Source: Tuctoria greenei
Lineage: Eukaryota > Streptophyta > Magnoliopsida > Poales > Poaceae
Reading direction: 5' to 3'
Length of the DNA: 64,000 nt
Assembly: GCA_036927565.1 (NCBI GenBank)
Contig: JAYESD010000001.1
Location: 254,291,097-254,355,096 of the forward strand
Shown here: in pieces, positions 35,766-49,159 of the stretch
Position numbering within the stretch: the first letter of the stretch is position 1
Layout: every line of letters starts with the position of its first letter
Program-made: the position numbers and the translations under genes
Notes under the pieces: model-generated
The model's input: the letters and a program-made list of their open reading frames with translations, nothing else
What the model was told of the DNA's origin: nothing
Databases searched by the model: none

Positions 35766-36422
35766 ATTATTAGATAAGCTTTCAGCATATTTGTAACATT
35801 TGATCTCTGTAAACTCTTGATGTGTCTAAGAAAGTAATAATCATAGAGGTAATTATTGGTGTTAGTATGCATTAGTAACTTTCTAACCATATGTGTTGTC
35901 TCTCAGATACATTGGCTTTATTGTCTTTTCACTATAAAATTTTAATATTCCCAAATGATACTTGCTCCTCCCCCCCACCCCGGTTTGCTTACGTTCAAGT
36001 TGCTTCGAAATTATATTCCAGGATCTGTACATTCCCTGTTTCTACATATATTTATCTTCTATTACTTCAATTACAATCAAATACCTTTTTTCATCTTATA
36101 AGTCATATTTAGGAAATTTACACTTTGCTTAGGCATTTCAGCTTCCTAAAGAAAAAACTTTTTTGCTTAAAAATTGCATTCTTACGGGATTCTTGCAACC
36201 TAATTCAAGTTGCTCGAACTTTTACCTCAGATTCCACTTTTTTTATTTATGAAACCTTGTGCGTGTATGCGCGCGCGCCTGTGTTTATGTTTGTGTGTGT
36301 GTGTACGTGCGGTGCGTGTGTGCGTGTGTGATGTGCTTAATATGTAAAAAATATGCTCATTTGTATTAGGAGCTCAAAGTGGCAAAAGTTATAAGTCAGC
36401 TTCAGGTATTTTTCTAAACTGC
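35737..36422. repeat. Left arm b-c-d (unit C)
   Basis: Full-length arm with several small deletions; the GT-rich stretch is at about 36258-36330. Confidence 0.75.
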
Positions 36423-36516
36423 TTTTGTTGTGTGATAATTTCCTCATGAAACAAGGATAACATACAAGCGTCATGATACTTGTTCATACAATGTTATACT
36501 TAACAAAAGGAAAGAT

Positions 36517-36760
36517 TTGTTAAAGTGGTGTATCTCTCATGGTCGTTACCACTGAGAAGTTGTTGAAACATGGAAATATGAATTTCGCACATCTTCTACT
36601 ACAAAGAGGTTATCTTTGTTGTACCTTGCAAATAATGTTATGCAGAATGCCACAAAGAAAATAGTGGATACATAATGAACTCATGAGAGTCATCCCTGCT
36701 GCTCACAATGAAGTTTTCAACAACGGTGATGATTATGGACGGAAGGTTGTAAAATGGCTG
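36517..36760 (+). pseudogene. CID-domain exon remnant (unit C)
   Basis: Has a TTA in place of TCA in the first block and K(S to Y) in the KSEF motif (gaaatatgaa). Donor GTATGT retained. Same inherited lesions. Confidence 0.7.
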
Positions 36761-36993
36761 GTATGTATGTTATATTCATATGTGTATTCGTTGAAGTAGT
36801 TACTCTATTATCATGTACAAACATTAGCGATGTATTAAAACATTGTTTAGCATTAAAATCTTTGGACGTCTAGATACTAAGAAAATGGTAAAATGCTGAA
36901 CATCGGAATATATCTGAAGCTGACTTATAACCTTTGCCAGTTTAATCTCCTAATGCGAATTAGCATATTTTTTAGATAATAAGAACATCACAG

Positions 36994-37029
<36 letters not shown>

Positions 37030-37192
37030 ACAGTTTCATAAATAAAATAATTGAATGTGAGTAAAAGTTCCAACAACTAAATCAACACTAGAATCCACTC
37101 AAAAATTGTTTCCTACCTCAGCCAAATAATCACTGATTGCCATGTCCTACTGTATCCTTCCTAAAGAAGGCTAACAATAGTCAAATCTAGGT
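36761..37192. repeat. Spacer with inverted segment d' and CA repeat (unit C)
   Basis: Long CA tract (36992-37022). The cgcttgcacgcacaagc interruption present in other units is absent. Confidence 0.65.
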
Positions 37193-37195
37193 TCC

Positions 37196-38782
37196 CACTA
37201 CAAGAAACGAGTAAAAAGGCCGTTGGCCTTATAACCGCCAGTTTCCTTCTATAGCTGACGTACATACTTTATAAACGTTGGTGAACCGCCGGCTTAACCC
37301 GACGCTCTTGATTCGACGTTTTTAACTCATAAAATTGTCGGTACCGACACATTTAACTCTTAATTAAATCCGTCGGTTTCAGATGCCGATACATTTAATC
37401 TTTATAACCATCGGCCTAATACTGACACATTTAATTTTTGTATAGCTGTCGGCCTTGGGGCTCACCGGCAGATTTATTGGCATAAAACCGTCGGCTGTCC
37501 ATCTCACCTGACACCTTTAACCAATACATTTTGATTTGTTTAACCGCACTACAAGTAACTCATGCTCGTTCATTGGATTCCTCTGGAGCTTGCTAACATG
37601 TTTTTTTAACCATTAATTCTTACTCAATCATTGGATTGAGAGATCGTCAACAATTTTTTTTTTTTTAATGCGAAGCTTACCGGACGTCTAGCGCGGCCCT
37701 GACTCGTTGGCGAAGGGGACGAGGAGACGACGGAGTTCACCCACGCCAACCCATCCACACTGTTGGGAATCACCGTACCGACAAGGGAGCACATGAGCTC
37801 CGTTGACTCATAGCGGTCGTCGAGAGTTGAGACAGGGAGGCAGCTGCCGCAGGTGTCAAGGATGGAGTCTGTAGAGGACCCCTCAGGCATCGGCAAAGAA
37901 GGCACCGGCCTGGTGGGTGGCAGCGGTGTTGAGCTCCGATCCGATAACAGCGGGCGGACTGAAATGATCTGCAAACGTCCAGGCGCCTTGGAGGTGAGGT
38001 TGACTCAGAGGATGCACAACGCGGGTGGTGTGCCTGGAAGCGATGGAGGAAGACTGGGCCGGAGGCATGGAGGTACCAGTAATGGAAATCGAGGGCGCCC
38101 TACAGGAGGCTGGTGGGGAGGCCGACACGAGCAGGATCTCCTACAGGAGGTCGTCGTCGCCAAGGAACAACCAAGCAGAGGTCTCTGCCACCACGGAAGC
38201 AGGATCTCCCGCAGGACCAAGAAAGCAGGATCTCCCGCAGGAGGTTCCCCATTCTGGTGGTGTGCGATGGCGGCTGGTGGTGTGTGGCTAGAAGTCGGCA
38301 ACTATGGGGTGGCGCGATTTAAGTTGTGTGCAGTTAGGTTTTGCAGTTCACAAGTAGTGGGAATATCAAAAAGAGGGATTGTGCAGAGGATTGAAAATTT
38401 GTAGGGTACGAGAGAGAATCGGGGGCCAACAGATGTAGCCGTCAGCTTAGAATCTGAAGCCGATAGCCATAGTCTATAAACATCAGGCAACACTGCAAAC
38501 CGGCGGTTTTATTGTTTGGGTGGGAGAGGCTGTTTTCACGGGGTGCCAGGTCCAACATATGACTGTCGACCTGGTAGGAGAAACCGACGCCTTTAGGTAA
38601 GGTCGTCGAGATTTTTGGAGGAACCAACGTAAATTATTATGGCCGTCAGCCGCCACAAAAGGACCGACGGTTATATATTTTTTGCCATTGGGGGGACTAA
38701 ACCGACGGTGTTAGACTATTTAAGTTCGATGTCCCTAATGGTTATAATTTCCCTGACGCCCTATTGACAGATTCCTGTAGTG
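37196..38782. mobile_element. CACTA-A copy 5, complete with target-site duplication
   Basis: 1,587 bp from CACTACAAGAAACGAG (37196) to CCTGTAGTG (38782). TCC precedes (37193-37195) and follows (38783-38785) it: the 3-bp direct repeat expected of a CACTA insertion. The right terminus has one change (CACTACAGGAA in the inverted reading). The core contains captured-looking GC-rich sequence (about 37680-38340) and no transposase, so movement would need a partner element. Confidence 0.92.
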
Positions 38783-38785
38783 TCC

Positions 38786-40631
38786 TGGGAAAAAATTCCA
38801 ACCCTTTTGTTAAGGTTGCACTATTAGCAGCCCGTAAAGCGATGCAGATCCACAATTAGAGCTACAACATGTCTCGTTCATGCAAATCATGAGTTTCTAG
38901 AGTTAGCCTGCCAGCACCAGAAAGGACAATGACATGCCATGATCAAAGCTGAGCAGCCTCGATGCATTCTACTTATAAACCAACCTTCCAACAACGGTAG
39001 GAAATTAATACCACCAAGAAAGCACGCGCGAAGCAGCATGCAAGCAGTTACCTTAACGACATCGAGGCATTCAGAATCACCAAAAGAAAAGAAAAAACAT
39101 GGACCCTGTCACCACCCTGGCCCCGATTCATCCTTGGCACCCGCACTAACTGAAACTAAGAAATCGAAATACTGTCCTATGAGCACCACTAATAATAAAT
39201 ACTTCCTCTGTTACGGAATAAATGAGGGCGGAAAATCTAGTTCAAAATAGCTGTCTTTGTCATAATACATTTCAGTTTCAGTTGACTTAAATCTATGATT
39301 TATTTGTGAACATCTGTTAACTATCTATTTAACATTGAACAGATACTTAATGACCTTCAACCTGCATCAGACCTTCTCCTCTCTCTATCTCTGTCACCTA
39401 ATTCTCTCACCCACGTTGGTCACCTTACCCCCTTCCCCTGGTCGTTCTCAACAAGTTCCCCAGGGTTGCCCCCTCCCACTACAAACTCCGCCACCTCCCA
39501 CCACTCTTTGGCTGGTCTATTTGTGGGATCCATACCACTCCACCTATCATCTTTGTTATTTCTTCCGCTACTACTATCGAGCCGACCTACTACTTCTAGA
39601 TTCTCCTTCTATGGTCGGTGCTCGTGGAGCTCGCGCAAAAACCATACCTTCTAAAACATCAATGAGATTTGTTTGTCGAATTAAATCACCTCTGATTTAA
39701 ACAGATTGAAATCAGATGTGATTTTTCAGCTAATTGAAAAATATTACTTACAAAATAAGATGATTGAAAATCCATCAGCGATTTGATGTACCAGAGTCCT
39801 CGGAAATCATTGAAATGCAGATTTAGTTGCGTAGTAGGGGATAGATCTCACCTCCGAGCTGCGCCTTGAGGCAGCATGGGTGTGGGTGGGGTGGGGCCGT
39901 AGTCTGGTTCATCATGTGCATACATTAGTGATGTATTAAAACATTGTTTATTTAACATAACAATCGTTGGATGATTAGATATTAAGAAGAGGGTAAAATG
40001 TTGAACATAGAAAAATAGATGAAGCTGTCTTATAACATTTGCCACTTTCAGCTCCTATTACAAATGAGCATTTTTTACATAATAAGAACATCACGCACAC
40101 ACACACACACACACACACAAACACAGAAACACGTGAACACAGTTTCATAAATAAAAAGGAACGGGATTTTGTAAGAAAAAAAGTTTTTTTTAAAGAATCT
40201 GAAATGCCTAGGCAAAGTGAAAATTTCCTGAAAATGACTTATAAGGTAAAAAAAATTGATTGTGGTTGCAGAAATATATGATAAATATATATGTAGAAAT
40301 ATGGAATCCATATTTCATGTAATATAACTTTGAAACAACTTGAATGTAAGCTCAGGGGGGGAGAAATTAAGTATCATTTGGGAATACTAAAAGGTTATAG
40401 TGTGAAGACAATAAAACTGATGTATCCAAGAGACAATACATATGGTTAGAAAATTACTAATTAATACTAATACCAATAATTTCCTCTATCATCAATACTT
40501 TCTCGAACACGTCAATATATAACATAGATCAAATGTTATGAATAATATGATGAAAGCTTATCTAATGATAAAAACATTAGAGAGTTCAAACTATAAATTC
40601 ACATAAATAATGATCTCTTCACAAGGTTCAA
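38786..40631. repeat. Right arm (unit C)
   Basis: MITE-like element at 39202-39347. From about 39.48 kb it tracks the S3 arm closely. Confidence 0.62.
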
Positions 40632-41717
40632 TGTTAGAATATGTGTGAGGATTTAATAGAGAACATGATTTCCATGTTGCAGCTGTTAGGCAACATCTAG
40701 ATATAGACAACTGGGAACGAAAGGATAGTTTGGTGTTTTTTAACATTAGCAAAAGATTTGGTTTGCATGTGTGCAAGGAGTGCATGGACGTGGCAACATG
40801 GTCCCAAGGCGTGATGAAGAGAAGTGGATGTAAAGAATTAGTAGGAAAGGTCCAACTAGCTGGATTATGCCTCAGGCTGCGGCTAAGGTAGTTATGGTTC
40901 GTTTATGGAAAGTATGGAGTTTGTTTTGGTTAGATTTCGTGTGGGTCATGAACTTGAGTTATTTTAGGAATGTTTAGGAAGTTTCTAAAATGTTTTAAAG
41001 TCTTAAGATTCCTTCTATCTGTGTATAGAAGAGTCTTGAGTAGTTATGGAATGTTTCAGTTGAAACTGAGTAGGATTGGAGTCCTAGTATAGATTGGCTT
41101 GGCCCTAGGGCTGGTTATAAAAGCAAGGAAGGCCAGAGCTCGTGGAGAGACGACTTTGGGCTGTTCCTCTTATGTTTTGATCAGCAAAATTCGTACTTTA
41201 TAGGAGATTTTGTGCCTTGTTCATCCGACTTGTTTCAGACAAGTTTTTCTCATCGAGTTTCCGCACAGCAATACATTGTGTAAGTGTTTTTATTATAACT
41301 AGAGTTTTACAGATCCAATTGATGTGATTATTTCTGGGTTGTATTCACAACTTGTTTATCTATCATCTGTGAAAATTTCACCATCATTGGGTTTGTGGTT
41401 CCTAATGTACACGAGTTTCTCTGCGGTGTTGTAGATCTGTTTTTACTCGGATATAATAGATTGACCTTTGTTCGATCTTTCGATCATAACTTGAGCTTTT
41501 TTATGGTTTTCTGTGATTCTTGTTTTCGTGTATTTGTGACTTTATTCTTCATATTATATACTATTTTTCTCACATTTGAACATGTTTATATTAGTTGCAC
41601 ACATGGTTTCTTAACAGATTAATTTTCTGTCGTGAGGTTTTCATTGCCTCCGTTGAAAATAATTTCATCTATCATTCACCCCCTCTAGTAGCTTTTCATG
41701 TGCTCTTCAATCCTACA
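40632..41717 (+). mobile_element. Ty1/copia LTR (unit C)
   Basis: Close match to the unit A LTR; primer-binding site at 41720-41731. Confidence 0.8.
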
Positions 41718-41778
41718 ATTGGTATCAGAGCCACGACGCTCTAACCTTTGTGATTTGCACGTATTTTGACTAATCATC

Positions 41779-42924
41779 ATGGAGAAATACTCTACAAAAT
41801 CTTGTGTGTTTAGTAGCATTGATTTTCCAGTTGGGAAGGTGCGTATGGAGGCTTTCATCCAGGCGCAAGGCTTCAAAATATTGGAAAAGGTGTACAAGCC
41901 TTACAACGTGTCGCCAAACGATCAATTCACCGCTACGAACATAAGAGATGTCGACAATAACAACAAGGCGCAGAACTTGATCATACAAGGATTGACTCAA
42001 AGTAAATTCGATCGAGTTGCACACCTCTGATCTTCATACGATATTTGGAAAGCTCTATGTGATTATCATGAAGGATCCAACACTATCAAGGAGGTGAGAT
42101 AAGACATGTTCAAGAAAGAATACATGCGCGTTGTGATGCAACCCGGTGAGTCAATCGATGAGCTCTTTTCTCGCTTTAACAAAATTCTCAGCATCTTGCG
42201 TAGTGTCAACGTTAATTTTTTAGATGCTGAAAATGCTAGGCAATTACTAAGTGCATTAGACATGTCAATTTGGGAGATGAATGTTACATCTATTCGTGAG
42301 TCCACTATCATGAGTACACTTACATTATATGTGCTATATTCCAAGTTAAAAACACATGAAATTGACATAATCTGATGTAAGAACCCCAAAAAGTCTCTTG
42401 CATTTGTTTCTCAACATCACATGCCTAGCTCTAGCCAATCTTCATCATGTGGTACACTTGCTTTGTTGTCCTCTCTAACCCTTGAACAGATTGAGGAGTT
42501 TCCAGAGGAGGAGCTAGCACTTCTTTCTACTCGATTCTCAAAAGCATTGCAAAATGTGAGAACTCGAAGAAGAGGAAGTAGTGTTTATCAACGATGCTTC
42601 AAATGTGGTAAGACATGACATTTTCATATAGATTTCTCTAATCTTTCAGGTCCTACTTCCCGTGATGAGAAGCAAATAAAGTTCAAGTCCTCCTATGCAG
42701 ACAACAACAAGAATAAAAAGGGCTTTACAGGTCGCCAATGTGTAAATAGTTTTATCTCCGCACTTAAAGAACTTGGCACGAGCGATGTGGTTATCGGAAG
42801 TGATGAAGATCAAGTATCGACGTGGACATCTCCTCTTTTAGATCTAAGGACCGGTCCATACGAGAATATGGCAGAACAACAGTGCCACCAGAAGGCCAAA
42901 TATGCGTGTAACGTAGCTGAATAA
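41779..42924 (+). pseudogene. Copia gag pseudogene (unit C)
   Basis: Same three stop codons as unit A (first at 42028-42030) and the knuckle TGA at 42616-42618, confirming recent common descent of these copies. Confidence 0.8.
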
Positions 42925-43969
42925 TTAGGTGTGTTGTTGATATTGTATGGACCATTGGATGGCATGTGGAACGGGAGTCGATTAGGGCTACCCTGGGAAT
43001 TGCATGGCACACGAGGGGGCTCGTGGGTGGGAAATGGGGATTCAAGCCTGCTAGTGGAACTTTAGTGGATCTGTACATACTAGTAGTCCTTTTTGAAAGG
43101 CTACTTTTTGATCCGTTGGCCACACACCAACATAAGTGTGAATAGGCAACATAGAGGCTCTTTGTCACTGAAAGGTGATGAAATCACGAACATGTGGGTA
43201 AAGTGGTACGATCTCTGCATAGTGTAAAACTATCATGGTGGCCGTGCTCCCGGTTAAGAGCACCTGGATGACCTACATGATAAGAATTAGACCTGGGTTT
43301 TGGGAATGGTTTGGTTATGTCATATGAACATGGTTGGTTATGAGAAGGCATGAAATTAGCATATGGTTTTGATATTAATTGTTGGCTGGTTAATAATGAA
43401 TTATGATGGTAAAAGAGGATATTGGATAGGTGATATGATAATTACTTTGGTTGTGATAGGATTTAAACACACCTAGACATTGTAGGTCGCCTTGATAAGT
43501 TCGTGAACTAAAATGAGCTTTCTGCAATGAACTATTTATTTCTATCCTTGATTTAAGCTTCGTGTCATACTTTCCCACACTTGTTGAGTATGACATGTGC
43601 TCAACTTTGCTGTCCATACAATTAATTCAGCTACAAGAGATATTTTGGAAGATAACATGGAGCACTACGCTGCGTACTACTATTGATTACCTATGGAGTT
43701 GGAATCGCCTACGCTAGTTTATTTTCCGATGCAATAGAATCATGGTATTTATATTATTTGTGGCAAGGTTGAATTCTAAGTATCATTTTTGATGTTGGTG
43801 TGTATGTATGAAGCAACATCCTGCGCACACATACACTTCACATGGTTCGTTTTTTTCAGAACTGGGTGTCACAAGCCGGCAACCAAGATAAACAGAGGGC
43901 TGCCTAACAGGATACAAGCTTCCAATAGAGTGTATCTCCTTTTAGTGCTATAATGACCCTGCCTGCAGT
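42925..43969. other. Unclassified retroelement-like DNA (unit C)
   Basis: Near-identical to the unit A stretch (higher-order repeat); no gene seen. Confidence 0.4.
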
Positions 43970-44675
43970 TAAATACGCGACGAGCTACCATAAAGACCAT
44001 CTCAGATTTCATAAATAAAAGAGATGGGTTGAATTAAAGATCTTCTCGGATTAGTCTCACAAAAAGGAGACGGGCTGACATAAAGAATGTCTCAGATTTC
44101 ATAAATAATGGAGATGGGCTAAATTGAAGACCGTCTCGGATTAGTCTCAGAAAAAGGAGACGGGCTGTCATAAAGCCCGTCTCGATTTTTTTTACATAAA
44201 GGAGACGGTCGTCCTTAGAGATCGTCTCTCAGTTATTACAAAAAGGAGACGAGCTTATTGGAAGGCCGTCTCGGATTATTCATTAAATCTGTGGCTGGCT
44301 TTCATAAAGACCATCTCAGACTTCTTGCCAAAAGGAGATGGACTTTTTAAAAGACCATCTCGAATTAGTCTTTAATCTGCGACGGACTATCATAAAATCC
44401 ATCTCGGATATTTTACATAAAGGATATGACCGCCTTAAAGCTCGTCTTGGATTTCTTAGAAAAAGGAGACTGGCTGCTTTAAAGGTTGACTCAGATTTCT
44501 AACAAAAAGGAGACGAGGGCTCTTAAATCTTGTCTCTCATGTATACTGATTGCAACACGCCCAATAGCTTGTCTCCGATTCCTCTGTAATGCGAGACACG
44601 ACGATGCATATGCTCTTTTTGCGCGTCTCCGTTCCTCATGCGGACACATCTCGAATGAGCCTTTCTCATGTAGTG
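43970..44675. mobile_element. CACTA-B 3' terminal region
   Basis: The partner of the 20.1-20.8-kb copy in the higher-order repeat; nearly identical to it, with an intact TAGTG end at 44671-44675. Confidence 0.63.
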
Positions 44676-45290
44676 TCTGTTTTCAGTCTATTTAAATCAA
44701 AGGTGATTTATGTTGACGTTAAAATCTCATTGATGTTTTAGAAGGTGGGATTTTTGCACGAGCACCACAGGCTCCGACCATAGAAGGAAACTCTAGAGGT
44801 AGTAGGTCGGCTTAACGGTAATAGTAGAAGAGATAAAAAAAGATGATGGGGGAGCGGTACGGGTCCCACGACGAGAACGGCCTGAGAATGGTGGGAGGTA
44901 GGGGAGTGTGAGGTGGGAGTTGGCGGCGGTGGGGAACTTCTTGAGAACAACCAGGGGAAGGGGGTAGGATGATCAACGTGGGTGAGAGAATTAAGTGAGA
45001 GAGATAGAGAGAGAGAGGAGAACATTGGATGAAGGTTGAAGGTCATTAGTTCTCTGTTCAATACCAACCAGATAGTTTATCGATGTTCACTTAAGAAATC
45101 AGAGATTTCAGTCAACTGAAAATTAAATGTATTATGATGCACGTGTACTACCTCATTTAAAAATAAACTGATTTCAGTCAACTGAAAATTAAATGTATTA
45201 TGATGCACGTGTACTACCTCATTTAAAAATAAATGACGGACATCTATTTGAACTAGATTAGCTGTCCCCATTTATTTCATATAGCAGAAG
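44676..45290. repeat. Left arm a with MITE-like element (unit D)
   Basis: Carries the same 66-bp duplication as unit B (45104-45235), which marks common descent of these two arms. Confidence 0.58.
45104..45235. repeat. 66-bp tandem duplication
   Basis: Two adjacent copies, 45104-45169 and 45170-45235, at the same position as in unit B. Confidence 0.9.
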
Positions 45291-45317
45291 TGATATGAAC
45301 ACGAGCGTGTCTCCGTG

Positions 45318-45551
45318 ATGTTGTCCCAATCTTTCACGGTACTAGACAATCCAAGAATTAATATATCGAAAACAACTTTAAAATTGATACATGAAGCTGG
45401 CTTACTGGAGATGCAAACCAAAAACAACAAAGCTCCCACCCTTGGTGCTGATTTTAACCACGAACAGGGCAAGAGAAAGTACAGCAAACACCCAGATCAC
45501 CCCTTCAAGCAGTTGCTTGATCAAGATCCACAAAAGAACCTGACTGATTAG
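45318..45551 (+). CDS. Unrecognised 77-codon ORF (unit D copy)
   Basis: Identical in translation to the unit B copy, as expected from the higher-order repeat. Function unknown. Confidence 0.25.
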   Translation: MLSQSFTVLDNPRINISKTTLKLIHEAGLLEMQTKNNKAPTLGADFNHEQGKRKYSKHPDHPFKQLLDQDPQKNLTD

Positions 45552-45554
45552 TAG

Positions 45555-47265
45555 ACCGAGTCAGTAGGGAAAGAATTTTCCAGCCAAGTAGCAGATTGGG
45601 ATCTCTTGTCTGGAGCATACACAGCACATGAAAAGAATAAAGATAAAACCCCACCGTCCAATCAGATCCTCTCAATAGCTAAGCAGATCTTTCTCTTGGC
45701 AAAAATCATGCACTAGGGTAAAGCACCCAGAAACAGAATTCTTCACGTAACAAGCTGATAATATACTTCCAGCCGCAGCAAAAGCAACACGAACAGAAGG
45801 ATGGATCTACGAAGAAATCAAGGACGTACTCAGATCAAATAATCTGATCACATTCATTCCCAATCCCTAAGGAAGGCTGCACAATAAGATCATCAGAGGA
45901 GAAGATCGCCTTCACCTCCTCTCCATAGCAGATTGGAAATTCCTACGCAGCAAGCAGACGATAAAATATAATATCTGATCCTCCTTTACAAGGGACCACG
46001 TCCCTAGCCTTTTATATGAGCTCATAGATAGACTCCAATACCCATACGACTTGGACTCTTGTTCACCCTGGTGCACGCCGGCACCCATCACACGTTAGAG
46101 TCCAAAACAGAAACCAATTGACTCCACTAGTTAAACAAATTGACCTGGATCACAATACGGACCTTGACTATAACAAAACTGATTCATCCTGGAACACGCA
46201 GATACCAATGACTAACACTCACATATATGACTAAGACTCTTGCAAATCATAAAATAATACGGCAAGGTTGCTAATACTCCTGCTTACATTCTCAACTTAA
46301 AGAAGCATAACTGATTGCATATATCCTCACGTTGGGCTTCTGGGTATCTCGAGAAGCATAATACTAGCATATAAATATTGTTTTGTGTTCCTTACTCCAT
46401 GCTTCTATTCCTTGCACAGATTGTCACGGCAAAGCATCAACAACTATTGATCCAGCCATGCCAATCAGATCAAAAGAAAAAGGACCAATCTGAATAATCT
46501 TGCTTGAATTATTGGATGAACATTTAACAAGACTCAAATAGTTATCTGAAAGGGCAACAGCCTCATCAAACTTCCCCCCTTGGATCCAAGCCGCCTCTTG
46601 TCTTTGCGGGTGCATCAATTAATTTTCTCATATTTGCAGCAACTGTATTAATGTATTTGGCTTTGAATTCAGCTCCTATAAAAGTATACTTTGCAAGCAT
46701 CAGTTCATATGAAATATATTTCTTCTTCTCCTTCAAACTAATAGGCATAGAGCCAATCTTCAATGAAGTATTTTGATCACTGGAACTTGTTTCATAGTTA
46801 TCAACCTCAAGCATTGTAACATCTCTTGAACCACTGGCAGCATGCAAACGAACTAGAATAACTACATCATTCTTCTCCCCTTGGAGCACTGCCATCCTCT
46901 GCTTTGGGGTGTCTTTGGGTGCCCTTTTCTCTTTTTGAAACAGCAGGAAACTCTGTTGCATTGATAGCACTTTCCTTCCTCGGCTTCAGCACATGAGATA
47001 TACCTTTATGCATGAATGAATAATTATTGGAACAGCCCCCATGCGTTGCATCACAATCGAACTGCCATGGCCTCCCCAACACCCAATGGCATGCACTCAT
47101 CGGCGCCATATCGCAGTCTACACTATCAATATGGTTGCCCACTGCAAATTTTACTCTTGCTTTGTGAGTGATTCTCAGTGTACCACTTTTGATTCATCCA
47201 CTGCATATAACGTGGAGTAGGCAGCCTCCATGTTGACAAAGACAATGCATGTTCCACATCCGAAC
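45555..47265 (-). pseudogene. Ty3/gypsy remnant: LTR-like segment plus protease region (unit D)
   Basis: Nearly identical to unit B (CDMAPM, WQFDCD), with its TATA box at 46008-46017. Broken in the same places. Confidence 0.65.
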
Positions 47266-47339
47266 AAATAACATATGAATGAAACTTCCACCATCAATAA
47301 TTAACTTGCATGCCTTTTCTTTTATTTTTCATTCTGATT

Positions 47340-47760
47340 GGAAAATAGAACAGCGTTGTCCCTTCAAATTAGCAATGGTGCAATCACCTTGTACTTCTTG
47401 AGACATCAATGATAAACCATTTGAAGCATGATCAGAATCATCAGTCATTGGTTTATTAGAAACCTCAATATGTTGTCTAGGTGTTAACAAAGATGTATCA
47501 GTACTTGCAGCAGTAGAATCATCTTGAGAACCTTTTTTTTCACAAACACATCTGAGACACCATTTGCAGCTTCATTTTTTAATGCAATAGCACTCGCAAA
47601 ACTGTTTTGAGATGTGGTCGATATATTAGTTTTAACAATAGCACTAGCTAAATCCTTCTCACAGCTTCCAGCAGAAAATTCAATTTTTGAAGCAATATGA
47701 ATATATAGTTTGAACTCTCTAGTGTTTTTTATTATTAGATAAGCTTTCAGCATATTTGTA
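47340..47760 (-). pseudogene. Ser/Thr-rich coding remnant, frameshifted (unit D)
   Basis: Same eight-T frameshift as unit B; otherwise identical in layout. Confidence 0.33.
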
Positions 47761-48392
47761 ACATTTGATCTCTGTAAACTCTTGATGTGTCTAAGAAAGT
47801 AATAATCATAGAGGTAATTATTGGTGTTAGTATGCATTAGTAACTTTCTAACCATATGTGTTGTCTCTCAGATACATTGGCTTTATTGTCTTTTCACTAT
47901 AAAATTTTAATATTCCCAAATGATACTTGCTCCCCCCCCCCACCCCGGTTTGCTTACGTTCAAGTTCCTTCGAAATTATATTCCAGGATCTGTGGATTCC
48001 GTGTTTCTACATATATTTATCTTATATTACTTCAACCACAATCAAATACATTTTTTCATCTTATAAGTCATATTTAGGAAATTTACGCTTTGCTTAGGCA
48101 TTTCACCTTCCTAAAGAAAAAAACATTTTTTCTTAAAAAAATTGCATTGTTACGGGATTCTTGCAACCTAATTCAAGTTGCTGGAACTTTTACCTCAGAT
48201 TCCACTTTTTTTATTTATGAAACCTTGTGTGTGTATGCGTGTGCGCGCCTGTGTTTGTGTTTGTGTCTGTGTGTACGTGCGGAGCGTGCGTGTGTGTGTG
48301 TGATGTGCTGAATATGTAAAAAATATGCTCATTTGTATTAGGATCTCAAAGTGGCAAAAGTTATAAGTCAGCTTCTGGTATTTTCTAAACTG
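47699..48392. repeat. Left arm b-c-d (unit D)
   Basis: Near-identical to unit B apart from the homopolymer length (ctcccccccccca near 47932). Confidence 0.75.
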
Positions 48393-48487
48393 CTTTTGTT
48401 GTCTGATAGTTTCCTCATGAAACAAGGATAACATACAAGCGTCATTATACTTGTTCATATAATTGTATACTTAACAAAAAGAAAGAT

Positions 48488-48731
48488 TTGTCAAAGTGGT
48501 GTATCTCTCATGGTCGTTACCACTGAGAAGTTGTTGAAACATGGAAATCTGAATTTCGCACATCTTCTACTACAAAGAGGTTATCTTTGTTGTACCTTGC
48601 AAATAATGTTATGCAGAATGCCACAAAGAAAATAGTGGATACATAATGAACTCATGAGAGTCATCCCTGCTGCCCACAATGAAGTTTTCAACAACGGTGA
48701 TGATTATGGACGGAAGGTTGTAAAATGGCTG
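48488..48731 (+). pseudogene. CID-domain exon remnant (unit D)
   Basis: Matches unit B, donor GTCTGT. Confidence 0.72.
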
Positions 48732-49159
48732 GTCTGTATGTTATATTCATATGTGTATTCGTTGTAGTTACACTATTATCATGTACAAACATTAGCGATG
48801 TATTAAAACATTGTTTCTTTAAGATCACAATCTTTGGACGTCTAGATACTAAGAAAATGGTAAAATGCTGAACATCAGAATATATCTGAAGCTGACTAAT
48901 TACCTTTGCCAGTTTGATCTCCTAATGCAAATTAGCATATTTTTTAGATAATAAGAACATCACAGACACACACACACACACGCTTGCACGCACAAGCATG
49001 CATGCACTCCAACACACACAGTTTCATATATAAAATAATAGAATGTGAGGTAAAAGTTCCAACAACTGAATCAACACCAGAATCCAGCCAAATAATCACT
49101 GATTGCCAAGTCCTACTGTATCCTTCCTAAAGAAGGCTAACAATAGTCAAATCTAAGTT
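48732..49159. repeat. Spacer with inverted segment d' and CA repeat (unit D)
   Basis: As unit B, with the same 23-bp deletion; CA tract near 48966-48981. Confidence 0.65.

Larger units (their letters stand above)
32789..44675. repeat. Unit C, 11,887 bp
   Basis: A single-copy version of the unit. It is the only unit whose CACTA-A keeps both complete termini and a visible target-site duplication. The right arm and copia part match unit A closely, including the three shared gag stop codons. Confidence 0.9.
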
